A DNA stretch of 64,000 nt from Pseudomonas thivervalensis (GTDB taxonomy: Bacteria > Pseudomonadota > Gammaproteobacteria > Pseudomonadales > Pseudomonadaceae), in contig NZ_LHVE01000001.1 of the NCBI RefSeq assembly GCF_001269655.1, positions 434,001 to 498,000 of the forward strand, read 5' to 3'. Below the pieces are notes generated by a model. That model was given only the letters and a program-made list of their open reading frames with translations. It was not told the origin of the DNA and ran no database searches. Each line of letters opens with the position of its first letter. Position 1 is the stretch's first letter. The translations under genes and the position numbers were made by a program. Shown here in pieces: positions 46,567 through 56,885 of this stretch.

Positions 46567-47598
46567 TCAGTAACTGCTTTCCGGCAGGCTGGCGATGATC
46601 GAGCGATAGCTGTTCATCCGCTGCTGGTGCACGCGACCTTCTTCCAGGGCCTTGAGCAAGGCGCAACCGGGTTCGCGGTCGTGCTTGCAATCGCGGAAGC
46701 GGCAGGTGCCGATCAGTTCGTTGAACTCGATGAACCCGGCTTCGACATCGGCCCGGCTCACGTGGCCCAGGCCGAATTCGCGGATGCCTGGCGAGTCGAT
46801 CAGTTCACCGCCGCCAGGAAAGTGGAACAGCCGCGCGGTGGTGGTGGTGTGGGTGCCCTGGCCCGACAGCTCGGACAACGGCCCGACGCGCGTCTCGACT
46901 TCCGGCAGCAGGCTGTTGACCAGCGAAGACTTGCCAACGCCGGACTGGCCGACGAACACGCTGATGCGCCCGTCCAGTTGCCGTTGCAATTGTTCCATGC
47001 CATTGCCGTGATGGGCCGAGACTTCCAGCACCGGATAACCCAGGTCCCGATAGACCGACAGCAGGGCATTCAATGCCGGGGCGTTGTGTTCGTCGATCAG
47101 GTCGAACTTGTTGAGCAGCAGCAACGGACGGATGCCGGCGTGCTCGGCGGCCACCAGGTAACGGTCGATCAGGTTGGCGTGGGGTTCGGGCAGCGGGGCG
47201 AACACGATGACGATCATGTCGACGTTGGCGGCCACGGGCTTGAGCTGGCCTCGGCTGTCCGGACGGCACAGCTCGGTGTGGCGTGGCAGTTGCGCGACAA
47301 TCACGCCGATGCCCTGGTTGCCGGCACGCCAGACCACTTGGTCGCCCGTCACCAGCGCCGGCAGGTTGGCGCGCAAGTGGCAGCGGAACACCTGGCCGGC
47401 CAGTTCGCCTTCCTGGGCCTCGACCTCGACCTGCACGCCGAAGTGGGCGATCACCAGGCCAGTCTGTTCAGGACCCAGGTCGCCACCCTCCAGGGCTTCG
47501 ACAGCACTGGATTCGCGTTTGGCGGCGCGGGCGGCGCGCTCGCCCTGGATCTTTTCGATGCGCCAGTTCTGACGACGATTGAGTTGGCGTTTGGCCAT
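46567..47598 (-). CDS. rsgA: Ribosome small-subunit-dependent GTPase RsgA
   Basis: Protein of 343 residues from ATG 47598 ([13 protein letters not shown]). OB fold at the N-terminus, circularly permuted GTPase with NKFDL before the P-loop GQSGVGKSS, then a zinc finger [14 protein letters not shown]. It checks late 30S assembly. Divergent from orn with about 110 bp between starts, as in many gamma-proteobacteria. Confidence 0.96.
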   Translation of the reverse strand: MAKRQLNRRQNWRIEKIQGERAARAAKRESSAVEALEGGDLGPEQTGLVIAHFGVQVEVEAQEGELAGQVFRCHLRANLPALVTGDQVVWRAGNQGIGVIVAQLPRHTELCRPDSRGQLKPVAANVDMIVIVFAPLPEPHANLIDRYLVAAEHAGIRPLLLLNKFDLIDEHNAPALNALLSVYRDLGYPVLEVSAHHGNGMEQLQRQLDGRISVFVGQSGVGKSSLVNSLLPEVETRVGPLSELSGQGTHTTTTARLFHFPGGGELIDSPGIREFGLGHVSRADVEAGFIEFNELIGTCRFRDCKHDREPGCALLKALEEGRVHQQRMNSYRSIIASLPESSY

Positions 47599-47707
47599 GG
47601 GTGTTCCGTATGAAGAAATGCAGCGAATAGGGTAAAACGGCGGCGAGTTTAGCACGCCCAAGGGCCTGCCTAAGCTAAACTGCGTGGCTACGCCGAGGAG
47701 CTTCCCT

Positions 47708-48250
47708 ATGCAAAACCCGCAGAACCTGATCTGGATCGACCTGGAAATGACCGGTCTGAACCCGGATACCGACGTCATCATCGAAATGGCCACCATCGTC
47801 ACCGACAGCGATCTCAACACCCTGGCCGAAGGCCCGGTGATCGCGATCCACCACAGCGATGAGATCCTGGCCGGGATGGACGAATGGAACACTCGCCAGC
47901 ACGGCGGCTCGGGCCTGACCCAGCGGGTGCGCGAGAGCACGATCAGCATGGCCGAAGCCGAAGCCCAGACCCTCGCGTTCCTGGAGCAGTGGGTGCCCAA
48001 GGGCAAGTCGCCGATCTGCGGCAACAGCATCTGCCAGGACCGTCGCTTCCTTTATACCCACATGAAATCCCTGGAAAGCTATTTCCACTACCGCAACCTG
48101 GACGTCTCCACCCTCAAGGAACTGGCCGCCCGCTGGGCACCTGAAGTGCGCGACAGCTTCCAGAAGGGCAGCACCCACCTGGCCCTGGATGACATTCGTG
48201 AATCCATTGCCGAGTTGCAGCACTACCGCAAGCACTTCATCAAGTTCTAA
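47708..48250 (+). CDS. orn: Oligoribonuclease
   Basis: Protein of 180 residues from ATG 47708, with GAGGAG 6 nt upstream. DEDDh exonuclease: D11 and E13 in WIDLEMTGL, later acidic Asp and His in [10 protein letters not shown]. It degrades RNA dinucleotides, including pGpG from c-di-GMP, and is essential in most pseudomonads. Confidence 0.97.
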   Translation: MQNPQNLIWIDLEMTGLNPDTDVIIEMATIVTDSDLNTLAEGPVIAIHHSDEILAGMDEWNTRQHGGSGLTQRVRESTISMAEAEAQTLAFLEQWVPKGKSPICGNSICQDRRFLYTHMKSLESYFHYRNLDVSTLKELAARWAPEVRDSFQKGSTHLALDDIRESIAELQHYRKHFIKF

Positions 48251-48280
48251 CCGGCACTCCAGCGGCTGGCGAGATTGCTT

Positions 48281-48403
48281 TTGTGGCGAGGGAGCTTGCT
48301 CCCGCTCGGCTGCGCAGCAGTCGCGAAACCGGACAATCCGGTCTACCTGAAGGACTGTTGGGGCCTGCTTCGCAGGCCAGCGGGAGCAAGCTCCCTCGCC
48401 ACA
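48281..48403. repeat. REP pair (type 1)
   Basis: Inverted arms as at 10048; loop with CGGCTGCGCAGCAGTCG and GGCCTGCTTCGCAGGCC. Between the co-directional genes orn and the TRIC-like gene. Confidence 0.9.
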
Positions 48404-48516
48404 GAGGGCAGTTTGGACTTGGCGGCATGGTGTTCAGGCAGAAGGCGGGGACGCGCCCTCTTTTGGTGCCAGCCCAAACTGGCTAGACTGCGCGCCTTCC
48501 CGTATGGACCGCCATC

Positions 48517-49128
48517 ATGTTGCTGATGCTTTATCTGATCGCCATCACCGCTGAAGCCATGACCGGCGCCTTGTCTGCCGGGCGGCGTGGCATGGACTGG
48601 TTCGGCGTGGTGCTGATCGCTTGTGTCACCGCGCTGGGTGGCGGCTCGGTGCGCGACGTGCTGCTCGGTCATTACCCGCTCACCTGGGTCAAACACCCTG
48701 AATATCTGGTGCTGACCACCGCGGCGGCGATGCTGACGGTGTTCCTGGCACGCTGGATGCGCCATCTGCGCTCGTTGTTCCTGGTGCTCGACGCCGTCGG
48801 CCTGGTGGCGTTCACCCTGATCGGTTGCATGACCGCCCTGGAAATGGGCCATGGCATGCTGGTGGCGTCGGTCAGCGGGGTGATCACCGGGGTGTTCGGT
48901 GGCATCCTGCGGGACATCTTCTGCAACGATATTCCGCTGATCTTCCGTCGCGAACTCTACGCCAGCGTCTCGTTTGCCGCGGCGTGGTGTTATCTACTGT
49001 GTGTCTTTCTGCAACTGCCGAACGAACAGGCGATCCTCATCACCTTGTTTGGCGGGTTCCTGCTGCGGCTCCTGGCGATTCGCTTTCACTGGGAAATGCC
49101 GAAGTTCGTCTATAACGACGAGGTCTGA
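48517..49128 (+). CDS. TRIC-type (UPF0126) cation channel protein
   Basis: Protein of 203 residues with seven hydrophobic helices in two related halves; GGGSVRDVLLG and GVFGGILRDIFCNDIP are the paired family motifs with their glycine kinks. Bacterial TRIC homologues form trimeric monovalent cation channels in the inner membrane. A -10-like TAGACT lies at about 48483, with a small inverted repeat (GCCAG-N6-CTGGC) in its spacer. The last 19 bp overlap queG in antisense. Confidence 0.85.
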   Translation: MLLMLYLIAITAEAMTGALSAGRRGMDWFGVVLIACVTALGGGSVRDVLLGHYPLTWVKHPEYLVLTTAAAMLTVFLARWMRHLRSLFLVLDAVGLVAFTLIGCMTALEMGHGMLVASVSGVITGVFGGILRDIFCNDIPLIFRRELYASVSFAAAWCYLLCVFLQLPNEQAILITLFGGFLLRLLAIRFHWEMPKFVYNDEV

Positions 49129-50189
49129 CGCTCGGCATGTTGGCGTAACGCCCATTCCACATGCTCGCGCACCAATTCCGACGGGTAATCTCGCCGCGCT
49201 TCCAACGCTTGCAGCACGGGAATCGTTGATGGCGCGTTGCCCAGGCCCACCGCCAGGTTGCGCAGCCAGCGCTCATAACCGGCACGGCGCAGTGGTGAAC
49301 CTTCGGTGCTGCTGAGGAATTTGTCCTCGTCCCACATGAACAGCTCGGCCAGGCCGGCGTTGTCCAGGTTGTGCCGTGGCTTGAAGTCGCTTTCACCGGA
49401 CGGTCGGGCGAAGCGGTTCCATGGGCAGACGATCTGGCAATCGTCGCAGCCGAACACCCGGTTGCCGATCAGTGGTCGCAGCTCTTCGGGAATGGCGCTT
49501 TTCAGCTCGATGGTCAGGTAGGAAATGCAGCGGCGGGCATCGAGCACGTAGGGCCCGACGAAGGCATTCGTCGGGCAAATGTCCAGGCAGGCGGTACATT
49601 TTCCGCAATGTTCGGTGCCGTGGGGCGGGTCGATGGGCAGCGGCAGGTCGACAAACAGCTCGCTCAGGAAGAAATAGCTGCCGGCCTTGCGGTTCAGTAC
49701 CAGGGTGTTTTTTCCGATCCAACCGAGGCCGGCCTGTTCGGCGATGGCTTTTTCCAGTACCGGCGCGCTGTCGACGAAGGCGCGGTAGCCAAAGGGGCCG
49801 ATGACCGCCTGGATTTTTTCCGCCAGTTGCTGCACGCGTTTACGGATCAATTTGTGGTAATCGCGGCCCAACGCATAACGCGAGACGTAGGCTTTCTCCG
49901 ATTGGCCGAGCATTTGCGCCATCTGGGTGTCGCCCGGCAGGTAGTCCATGCGCAGGGACACCACCCGCAGCGTGCCCGGCACCAGTTCCTCAGGGTGCGA
50001 GCGTTTGCTGCCATGGGCACCCATGTAGTCCATTTCGCCGTGGTAGCCGGCCTCGAGCCAGCGTTGCAGGTGTTGCTCATGCTCGGCGAGGTCCAGGCCG
50101 CTGATGCCGACCTGCTGGAAACCCAGCTCGCGGCCCCATTCCTTGATGGATTGGGCGAGGGCGGGGAGGTCTGTGGGAATGGCAGGCAT
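49110..50189 (-). CDS. queG: Epoxyqueuosine reductase
   Basis: Protein of 359 residues from ATG 50189 (MPAIPTDLPALA); the frame continues upstream but overlaps the facing gene. Two iron-sulfur motifs are visible: CGKCTACLDICPTNAF and CDDCQIVCPWN. QueG uses cobalamin and two 4Fe-4S clusters to finish queuosine in tRNA. Divergent from the nnr gene, whose start lies 64 bp away. Confidence 0.95.
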   Translation of the reverse strand: MPAIPTDLPALAQSIKEWGRELGFQQVGISGLDLAEHEQHLQRWLEAGYHGEMDYMGAHGSKRSHPEELVPGTLRVVSLRMDYLPGDTQMAQMLGQSEKAYVSRYALGRDYHKLIRKRVQQLAEKIQAVIGPFGYRAFVDSAPVLEKAIAEQAGLGWIGKNTLVLNRKAGSYFFLSELFVDLPLPIDPPHGTEHCGKCTACLDICPTNAFVGPYVLDARRCISYLTIELKSAIPEELRPLIGNRVFGCDDCQIVCPWNRFARPSGESDFKPRHNLDNAGLAELFMWDEDKFLSSTEGSPLRRAGYERWLRNLAVGLGNAPSTIPVLQALEARRDYPSELVREHVEWALRQHAERQTSSL

Positions 50190-50252
50190 GAGGCGAGAGA
50201 AACCGGAGCTGAGATGCGTATAATTCTGCCAGACATCGGAGCCCGAAGACGC

Positions 50253-51752
50253 ATGCCGCACACTAAAGATGATTTTCCCGACGCGCTGTACAGCGCCGCG
50301 CAGGTCCGGGCCCTCGACGCGCAACTGATCGCCGCAGGTACTGCCGGCTTCGAATTGATGCAGCGCGCTGCCCGCGCCACCTGGCGAGCGATCGCCCGAC
50401 GCTGGCCGCAAGCCACTGAATTGACCGTGCTGGCTGGCCATGGCAACAACGCCGGCGATGGCTACCTGGTCGCGACCCTGGCCCGGCGCGCTGGCTGGTC
50501 GGTGCGGGTGCTGGCGGTGGGCGAGCCCCGGCGATTGCAGGGAGACGCCGCCAATGCCCATGCCGAGGCCGTGGCCGTCGGTGTACCGGTGGAACCCTGG
50601 GCGGACGATTGTGAATTGCGCGGCGTGTTGCTCGACGCGCTGCTCGGCACGGGGATGAGTGGCGAAGTACGTGAGCCTTATGTCCAGGCGATCGATACCA
50701 TTAATGTCAGTGGCCTGCCGGTCGTCGCGGTGGATATCCCTTCAGGGTTGTGTGCCGACACCGGTCGGGTGCTGGGGACCGCCGTGACGGCTGACCTGAC
50801 GGTGACCTTCATCGGCCTGAAACTTGGCCTGTTCACCGGCGATGCGGCGGATCGGGTGGGGGAGTTATTGTTCAACGACCTGCACGCCGATCCTGACCTT
50901 GTTGAAGCGGCGCCGGCCAATGCCCGATTGCTCCTACCTCATAATCTGCCGCGTCTGACGCCTCGCGCGCCCACTTCCCACAAAGGCAAGTTCGGTCATG
51001 TGCTGTTGATCGGCGGCGACCGAGGCTTCGGCGGTGCGATCCAGATGAGTGCCGAAAGCGCCCTGCGTTGTGGCGCGGGCATGGTTTCGATGGCGACCCG
51101 CAGCGAGCATGTGTCGGCCGCGCTGATGCGTTTGCCGGAGGTGATGGTGCAGGGCACCCACTCGGCGAACCAATTGATGGGCTTGCTCCAACAGGCCAGC
51201 GTGCTGGTGGTCGGACCGGGCCTGGGCCAGGCCGCCTGGGGGCGCAGCCTGCTGTCGGCGGCGGCCAATGCGCCACTGCCGCACGTGTGGGATGCCGATG
51301 CGCTGAACCTGCTGAGCGCCGGCGATGTCCGTCTGCCTGAGCATTGCGTCATCACCCCGCACCCGGGCGAGGCGGCGCGCCTGCTGGACATATCCACCGT
51401 CCAGGTGCAGGCCGATCGTCCGGCGGCGGCCCATGCCTTGAGCCAGAAATACACCGCCACGGTGATCCTCAAGGGCGCCGGCAGCCTGATCGCCAGCCCG
51501 GACGGTCGCCTGGCGGTTTGCAGCGAGGGCCACCCGGCCATGGCCACCGCGGGCCTGGGGGATGTGCTGGCCGGTGTGGTCGGTGCGTTGCTGGCCCAGG
51601 GCATGGAAAGCTTCGAGGCCGCGTGCCTGGCGGTCTGGCTGCATGCCAATGCCGGTGCCCAGGTGGGTCGCTCAGGTCGGGGATTGGCGGCGACCGATCT
51701 GATCCCGGCCATTCGTCAGTTGTTGGAGGAGCATTCACCGTGTCTGAAGTAA
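50253..51752 (+). CDS. nnr: Bifunctional NAD(P)H-hydrate epimerase/dehydratase
   Basis: Protein of 499 residues from ATG 50253 (MPHTKDDF), with GGAG 11 nt upstream; ATG 50214 with GGAG 5 nt upstream would add 13 residues. I prefer the shorter form because TATAAT (50219-50224) looks like its promoter -10. N-terminal epimerase (VLAGHGNNAGDGYLV) and C-terminal ADP-dependent dehydratase (HKGKFGHVLLIGGDRGFGG; AMATAGLGDVLAGVV). It repairs hydrated NAD(P)H. First gene of a long overlapping plus-strand run; overlaps tsaE by 13 nt. Confidence 0.94.
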   Translation: MPHTKDDFPDALYSAAQVRALDAQLIAAGTAGFELMQRAARATWRAIARRWPQATELTVLAGHGNNAGDGYLVATLARRAGWSVRVLAVGEPRRLQGDAANAHAEAVAVGVPVEPWADDCELRGVLLDALLGTGMSGEVREPYVQAIDTINVSGLPVVAVDIPSGLCADTGRVLGTAVTADLTVTFIGLKLGLFTGDAADRVGELLFNDLHADPDLVEAAPANARLLLPHNLPRLTPRAPTSHKGKFGHVLLIGGDRGFGGAIQMSAESALRCGAGMVSMATRSEHVSAALMRLPEVMVQGTHSANQLMGLLQQASVLVVGPGLGQAAWGRSLLSAAANAPLPHVWDADALNLLSAGDVRLPEHCVITPHPGEAARLLDISTVQVQADRPAAAHALSQKYTATVILKGAGSLIASPDGRLAVCSEGHPAMATAGLGDVLAGVVGALLAQGMESFEAACLAVWLHANAGAQVGRSGRGLAATDLIPAIRQLLEEHSPCLK

Positions 51753-52207
51753 CCCTGTACGTGGCGGACGAACAAGCCATGACACAATTTGGTGCCCGCG
51801 TCGCGCAGATCACCGCCGGTCACGGCCTGATTTTTCTCGAAGGCGACCTTGGCGCGGGGAAAACCACCTTGTCCCGTGGCATCATCCGTGGCCTCGGGCA
51901 CGTCGGCTCGGTCAAGAGTCCCACGTTCACCCTGGTCGAGCCGTATGAGATCGGCGACATCCGTGCCTTCCATTTCGACCTGTATCGACTGGTGGATCCT
52001 GAGGAGCTGGAATTCCTCGGCATCCGCGATTATTTCGAAGATGACGCCTTGTGCCTGATCGAATGGCCCCAGAAGGGTGCAGGCTTTTTGCCAAAGCCCG
52101 ACCTGACCATTACCATTGGCGCGCAGAACGGCGGGCGTTCGCTGAAACTGACGCCGCAGGGCTCCCGTGGCGAGTCGTGGTGTGCCGCATTGGCATTGGA
52201 AAACTAA
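51740..52207 (+). CDS. tsaE: tRNA threonylcarbamoyladenosine synthesis ATPase TsaE
   Basis: GTG start inside the nnr end, 155 residues. P-loop EGDLGAGKTT (34-43), the family SPTFTLVEPYE and FHFDLYRL segments, and IEWPQKG near the end. It works with TsaB and TsaD to make t6A in tRNAs that read ANN codons; essential in most bacteria. Confidence 0.95.
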   Translation: MSEVTLYVADEQAMTQFGARVAQITAGHGLIFLEGDLGAGKTTLSRGIIRGLGHVGSVKSPTFTLVEPYEIGDIRAFHFDLYRLVDPEELEFLGIRDYFEDDALCLIEWPQKGAGFLPKPDLTITIGAQNGGRSLKLTPQGSRGESWCAALALEN

Positions 52208-52210
52208 TTG

Positions 52211-53641
52211 ATGATGGGGTTTGGTATGCGCTTTCGCGCGGTGGTTGCTGTCGTAGGACTGTTGCTTACGGCACTGGCCGTCGATGCTGTGGCCGAGACA
52301 AAGGTCAACAGCGTTCGCCTCTGGCGGGCGCCGGACAACACACGGCTGGTGTTCGACTTGACGGGGCCGGTGCAGCACAGCGTATTCACCCTGACCGCCC
52401 CGGATCGCCTGGTGATCGACATCAACGGTGCATCCCTGGGCGCGCCGCTGAACGTCGCCACCGCCAACACGCCGATCACCGCGATGCGCTCGGCCCAGCG
52501 TACGCCGACCGACCTGCGGGTGGTCATCGACTTGAAGAAGGCGGTGACCCCGAAAAGCTTCACCCTGGCCCCCAACGCCCAGTACGGCAACCGGCTGGTG
52601 GTGGACCTGTTCGACAACCCGGCCGATGCCGAGCCACCGCCCCCGCCGCCGACCAATGTCGCCACGGTGCCCGCGGTGCCGGTGACTCCGACCGAGCCTG
52701 CGCTCAAGCTGCCACCGGCACCGGCCGGCAAGCGCGACATCATCGTGGTGATCGACGCCGGTCATGGCGGCGAAGACCCGGGAGCCTCGGGCTCGCGCGG
52801 GCAACGTGAAAAGGACGTGGTGCTGTCCATCGCTCGTGAATTGCAGCGCCAGGTCAACGGCATGAAAGGCTTCCGCGCCGAACTGACCCGCACCGGCGAC
52901 TACTTCATTCCTTTGCGCGGTCGCACCGAAATCGCCCGCAAGAAAGGCGCCGACCTGTTCGTCTCCATCCACGCCGACGCCGCCCCTTCGGCAGCGGCGT
53001 TCGGGGCCTCGGTGTTTGCCCTGTCCGACCGTGGTGCGACGTCCGAGACCGCACGCTGGCTGGCCGACACCGAAAACCGTTCCGACCTGATCGGCGGTGC
53101 CGGCAATGTCAGCCTCGACGACAAGGACCGGATGCTCGCCGGTGTGTTGCTGGATTTGTCGATGACCGCCTCGTTGACCTCCAGCCTGAACGTCGGCCAG
53201 AAAGTCTTGAGCAACATCGGCCGCGTCACGCCGCTGCACAAGCAACGCGTCGAGCAGGCCGGGTTCATGGTGCTCAAGTCGCCGGACATCCCGTCGATCC
53301 TGGTGGAAACCGGGTTCATTTCCAATGCCAACGAAGCCTCGAAGCTGTCGACATCGAGCCACCAGCAGGCCCTGGCCCGCTCCATCAGCAGCGGTGTGCG
53401 GCAGTTCTTCCAGCAGAACCCACCACCGGGCACCTACATCGCCTGGTTGCGGGACTCCGGCAAGATCGCCCAGGGGCCGCGGGATCACCGAGTCAACCCT
53501 GGCGAAACCCTGGCGATGATTGCCGTGCGCTACCAGGTGTCGCCCGCCACCTTGCGCAGCGCCAACAATCTCAAGAGCGACGAGCTCAAGATCGGCCAGA
53601 CCCTGACCATTCCGGGCAACGAAGTGGCGGCCAAGCAATGA
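52211..53641 (+). CDS. amiB: N-acetylmuramoyl-L-alanine amidase (AMIN-Amidase_3-LysM)
   Basis: About 476 residues; starts at 52208 (TTG), 52211, 52214 or 52226 ([15 protein letters not shown] upstream) are all possible. Signal peptide ends near VDAVAE. AMIN domain (about 35-130) for septal targeting, Pro-rich linker, amidase with zinc and catalytic sites [22 protein letters not shown] and LVETGFISN, then a LysM motif at the C-terminus ([18 protein letters not shown]). It splits peptidoglycan between daughter cells. Ends overlapping mutL by 4 nt. Confidence 0.94.
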   Translation: MMGFGMRFRAVVAVVGLLLTALAVDAVAETKVNSVRLWRAPDNTRLVFDLTGPVQHSVFTLTAPDRLVIDINGASLGAPLNVATANTPITAMRSAQRTPTDLRVVIDLKKAVTPKSFTLAPNAQYGNRLVVDLFDNPADAEPPPPPPTNVATVPAVPVTPTEPALKLPPAPAGKRDIIVVIDAGHGGEDPGASGSRGQREKDVVLSIARELQRQVNGMKGFRAELTRTGDYFIPLRGRTEIARKKGADLFVSIHADAAPSAAAFGASVFALSDRGATSETARWLADTENRSDLIGGAGNVSLDDKDRMLAGVLLDLSMTASLTSSLNVGQKVLSNIGRVTPLHKQRVEQAGFMVLKSPDIPSILVETGFISNANEASKLSTSSHQQALARSISSGVRQFFQQNPPPGTYIAWLRDSGKIAQGPRDHRVNPGETLAMIAVRYQVSPATLRSANNLKSDELKIGQTLTIPGNEVAAKQ

Positions 53642-55551
53642 GTGACGAAGTGATCGGCAGCACCGCCCGCATCGAACTGCTCAGCCCCCGGCTGGCGAAC
53701 CAGATCGCCGCCGGTGAAGTGGTCGAGCGTCCGGCGTCGGTCATCAAAGAACTGCTGGAGAACAGCCTCGACTCCGGGGCCCGGCGCATCGATGTGGATG
53801 TCGAGCAGGGTGGCGTCAAGCTGCTGCGGGTGCGCGACGACGGTGGCGGTATTTCTTCCGATGACTTGCCGCTGGCCCTGGCGCGTCACGCCACCAGCAA
53901 GATCCGTGACCTGGAAGACCTCGAACGGGTCATGAGCCTGGGCTTCCGTGGCGAGGCGCTGGCGTCCATCAGTTCGGTGTCGCGCCTGACCCTCACCTCT
54001 CGCACCCGCGACGCCGAGCAGGCCTGGCAGGTCGAGACCGAAGGCCGTGACATGGCCTCTCGCGTCCAGCCTGCGGCCCATCCGGTGGGCACCTCGGTGG
54101 AAGTGCGCGATTTGTTCTTCAACACCCCGGCCCGGCGCAAGTTTCTCAAGGCCGAGAAGACTGAATTCGATCACCTGCAAGAAGTCATCAAGCGCCTGGC
54201 CTTGGCGCGTTTTGACGTGGCGTTCCATTTGCGCCACAACGGCAAAACCATCCTCAGCCTGCACGAGGCCCACGACGATGCCGCCCGCGCCCGACGCGTG
54301 GGCGCGGTGTGCGGTGCGGGTTTCCTGGAGCAGGCCTTGCCTATCGAGGTGGAGCGCAATGGCCTGCACCTGTGGGGCTGGGTCGGTTTGCCAACGTTCT
54401 CTCGCAGCCAGGCGGATTTGCAGTATTTCTACGTGAACGGTCGGGCGGTGCGCGACAAGCTGGTGGCCCACGCGGTGCGCCAGGCCTACCGCGATGTACT
54501 GTTCAATGGCCGGCATCCGACCTTCGTGCTGTTTTTTGAAGTCGATCCGGCGGTGGTAGACGTCAACGTGCACCCGACCAAGCATGAGGTGCGTTTCCGT
54601 GATGGGCGCATGGTGCATGATTTCCTCTACGGCACCTTGCACCGCGCCCTGGGCGATGTGCGCCCGGAAGACCAGCTGGCGGCTCCGGCGGCAGTGGCCG
54701 GCATGGTCCGGCCAACGGGGCTGGAAGCGGGCGAATTCGGCCCCCAGGGCGAAATGCGCCTGGCGGCCAACGCACTGCTGGAGCAACCCCAGCCCCAGCC
54801 GAGCTACAACACGGCAGGCAGCGGCGCCGGCAGTGGCTATCAGTATCAATACACCCCGCGCCCACAATCCAACGTGCCGGCAGCCGAGGCTCAGGCGGCC
54901 TATCGCGAATTCTTCAAGCCGCTGCCGGAAGCTGGCGCGGCGGCCATGCCCGACGGCCAGGGCGATATCCCGCCGCTGGGCTATGCCCTGGCGCAGCTCA
55001 AGGGCATTTATATCCTCTCGGAAAACGCCCAGGGCCTGGTCCTGGTGGACATGCACGCCGCCCATGAGCGGATCATGTACGAGCGGCTGAAAATCGCCAT
55101 GGCCAGCGAAGGCCTGAGCGGCCAGCCGTTGCTGGTGCCCGAATCCCTGGCGGTCAGCCAGCGCGAAGCCGATTGCGCCGAAGAACACGTGGCCTGGTTC
55201 CAGCGGCTGGGCTTCGAGCTGCAACGCCTGGGCCCGGAAACCCTGGCGATCCGCCAGATCCCAGCCTTGTTGAAGCAGGCCGAGGCCAATCGCCTGGTCA
55301 GCGATGTGCTGGCAGACTTGATGGAATATGGCACCAGCGACCGGATCCAGGCGCACCTGAACGAACTGCTCGGCACCATGGCCTGCCATGGCGCGATCCG
55401 CGCCAACCGGCGCCTGGCCCTGGCGGAAATGAACGGCCTGCTGCGGGACATGGAAAACACCGAGCGCAGCGGTCAATGCAACCATGGCCGGCCGACCTGG
55501 ACCCAACTGGGCCTGGACGACCTGGACAAACTGTTCCTGCGCGGTCGTTGA
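53638..55551 (+). CDS. mutL: DNA mismatch repair protein MutL
   Basis: Protein of 637 residues. GHKL ATPase ([33 protein letters not shown]), a Gln/Pro-rich linker (about 370-450), and a C-terminal domain with [12 protein letters not shown] (471-482), the variant of the endonuclease motif DQHA(X)2E(X)4E. Unlike E. coli MutL, it is therefore probably a nicking enzyme. Couples MutS recognition to strand removal. ATGA overlap with amiB and 1-nt overlap with miaA. Confidence 0.97.
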   Translation: MSDEVIGSTARIELLSPRLANQIAAGEVVERPASVIKELLENSLDSGARRIDVDVEQGGVKLLRVRDDGGGISSDDLPLALARHATSKIRDLEDLERVMSLGFRGEALASISSVSRLTLTSRTRDAEQAWQVETEGRDMASRVQPAAHPVGTSVEVRDLFFNTPARRKFLKAEKTEFDHLQEVIKRLALARFDVAFHLRHNGKTILSLHEAHDDAARARRVGAVCGAGFLEQALPIEVERNGLHLWGWVGLPTFSRSQADLQYFYVNGRAVRDKLVAHAVRQAYRDVLFNGRHPTFVLFFEVDPAVVDVNVHPTKHEVRFRDGRMVHDFLYGTLHRALGDVRPEDQLAAPAAVAGMVRPTGLEAGEFGPQGEMRLAANALLEQPQPQPSYNTAGSGAGSGYQYQYTPRPQSNVPAAEAQAAYREFFKPLPEAGAAAMPDGQGDIPPLGYALAQLKGIYILSENAQGLVLVDMHAAHERIMYERLKIAMASEGLSGQPLLVPESLAVSQREADCAEEHVAWFQRLGFELQRLGPETLAIRQIPALLKQAEANRLVSDVLADLMEYGTSDRIQAHLNELLGTMACHGAIRANRRLALAEMNGLLRDMENTERSGQCNHGRPTWTQLGLDDLDKLFLRGR

Positions 55552-56522
55552 TGAGCCAGTTGCCCCCCGCGATTTTCCTGATGGGCCCGACCGCCGCCGG
55601 CAAGACCGACCTGGCGATCGAATTGACCAAGGTCCTGCCCTGCGAGTTGATCAGCGTCGATTCGGCTTTGGTCTACCGGGGCATGGACATCGGTACCGCC
55701 AAGCCGTCAAAAGAACTGTTGGCCGAATTTCCCCATCGCCTGATCGATATCCTCGACCCGGCCGAGGCTTATTCGGCCGCCGAGTTCCGCCGGGACGCGC
55801 TCCAGGCCATGGCCGAGATCACCGCGCGGGGCAAGATTCCGCTGCTGGTGGGCGGCACGATGCTGTACTACAAGGCTCTGGTCGACGGGCTGGCGGACAT
55901 GCCAGCGGCCGATCCAGACGTGCGCGCGCAAATCGAAGAAGAGGCTGCACGCCTTGGCTGGCAGGCCCTGCACGAACAATTGGCGGTCATCGACCCGGAA
56001 TCGGCGGCGCGTATTCACCCTAATGACCCGCAGCGACTCAGCCGAGCCCTGGAGGTTTATCGGGTCAGCGGCCAGAGCATGACCGCCCTGCGCCAGCGAC
56101 AATCTGCGCAAAGTACTGAAGCAGCCGCTTCGGGAATGCAACAATTGCCCTATACTGTCGCGAATCTGGCCATCGCTCCGGCGGACCGGCAAGTGCTGCA
56201 TCGGCGAATTGAACAAAGATTCACATTAATGTTGGAACAGGGGTTCATAGACGAGGTCGTAGCCCTGCGTGAGCGAAGTGACCTGCATGCCGGGTTGCCG
56301 TCTATACGTGCGGTAGGTTATCGACAGGTCTGGGATTACCTGGACGGCAAGCTGACGTCAGCCGAGATGCGGGAGCGTGGGATCATTGCCACGCGCCAAT
56401 TGGCGAAACGCCAGTTCACCTGGCTGCGCAGCTGGACTGATCTGCATTGGCTCGACAGTCTCGATTGCGACAATCTGCCACGCGCCTTGAAATACCTCGG
56501 GACCATCTCCATATTGAGCTGA
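55551..56522 (+). CDS. miaA: tRNA dimethylallyltransferase
   Basis: Protein of 323 residues from the ATG that overlaps the mutL stop. P-loop GPTAAGKT (12-19), the prenyl-substrate [19 protein letters not shown] and [15 protein letters not shown] segments, and [11 protein letters not shown]. It adds the isopentenyl group to A37 of tRNAs reading U-starting codons. hfq follows after 90 bp, which is the usual mutL-miaA-hfq order. Confidence 0.97.
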   Translation: MSQLPPAIFLMGPTAAGKTDLAIELTKVLPCELISVDSALVYRGMDIGTAKPSKELLAEFPHRLIDILDPAEAYSAAEFRRDALQAMAEITARGKIPLLVGGTMLYYKALVDGLADMPAADPDVRAQIEEEAARLGWQALHEQLAVIDPESAARIHPNDPQRLSRALEVYRVSGQSMTALRQRQSAQSTEAAASGMQQLPYTVANLAIAPADRQVLHRRIEQRFTLMLEQGFIDEVVALRERSDLHAGLPSIRAVGYRQVWDYLDGKLTSAEMRERGIIATRQLAKRQFTWLRSWTDLHWLDSLDCDNLPRALKYLGTISILS

Positions 56523-56612
56523 GTCCTTGCAATTGCCGTCTATCCTTGGGGGTGTGACGGCCCAAGCCATCTGATCCGAATTTTATTATTGATCCTTAAA
56601 GGAGTGCGGCAC

Positions 56613-56873
56613 ATGTCAAAAGGGCATTCGCTACAAGACCCTTACTTGAACACTTTACGTAAAGAGAAAGTTGGGGTGTCCATCTATCTGGTCAACGGGA
56701 TCAAGCTGCAAGGCCAAATCGAGTCTTTCGACCAGTTTGTCATCCTTCTGAAGAACACCGTCAGCCAGATGGTCTACAAACACGCGATCTCGACAGTGGT
56801 GCCCGTTCGTACAATTCGTCTGCCTAGCGCAACCGAATCCGAAGGCGGCGACGCTGAACCGGGTAACGCCTGA
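56613..56873 (+). CDS. hfq: RNA chaperone Hfq
   Basis: Protein of 86 residues from ATG 56613 with a strong RBS (AAAGGAG). Sm1 ([19 protein letters not shown]) and Sm2 ([10 protein letters not shown]) motifs are intact; the C-terminal tail is short and acidic, as in pseudomonads. Hexamer that pairs sRNAs with mRNAs and, with Crc, represses catabolic genes. The 90 bp upstream show no convincing promoter. Confidence 0.98.
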   Translation: MSKGHSLQDPYLNTLRKEKVGVSIYLVNGIKLQGQIESFDQFVILLKNTVSQMVYKHAISTVVPVRTIRLPSATESEGGDAEPGNA

Positions 56874-56885
56874 TAGGAGCCTCCT

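Noticed and set aside
53530..55506. 658-codon minus-strand frame
   Set aside because: Antisense of mutL; mutL has full domain support.
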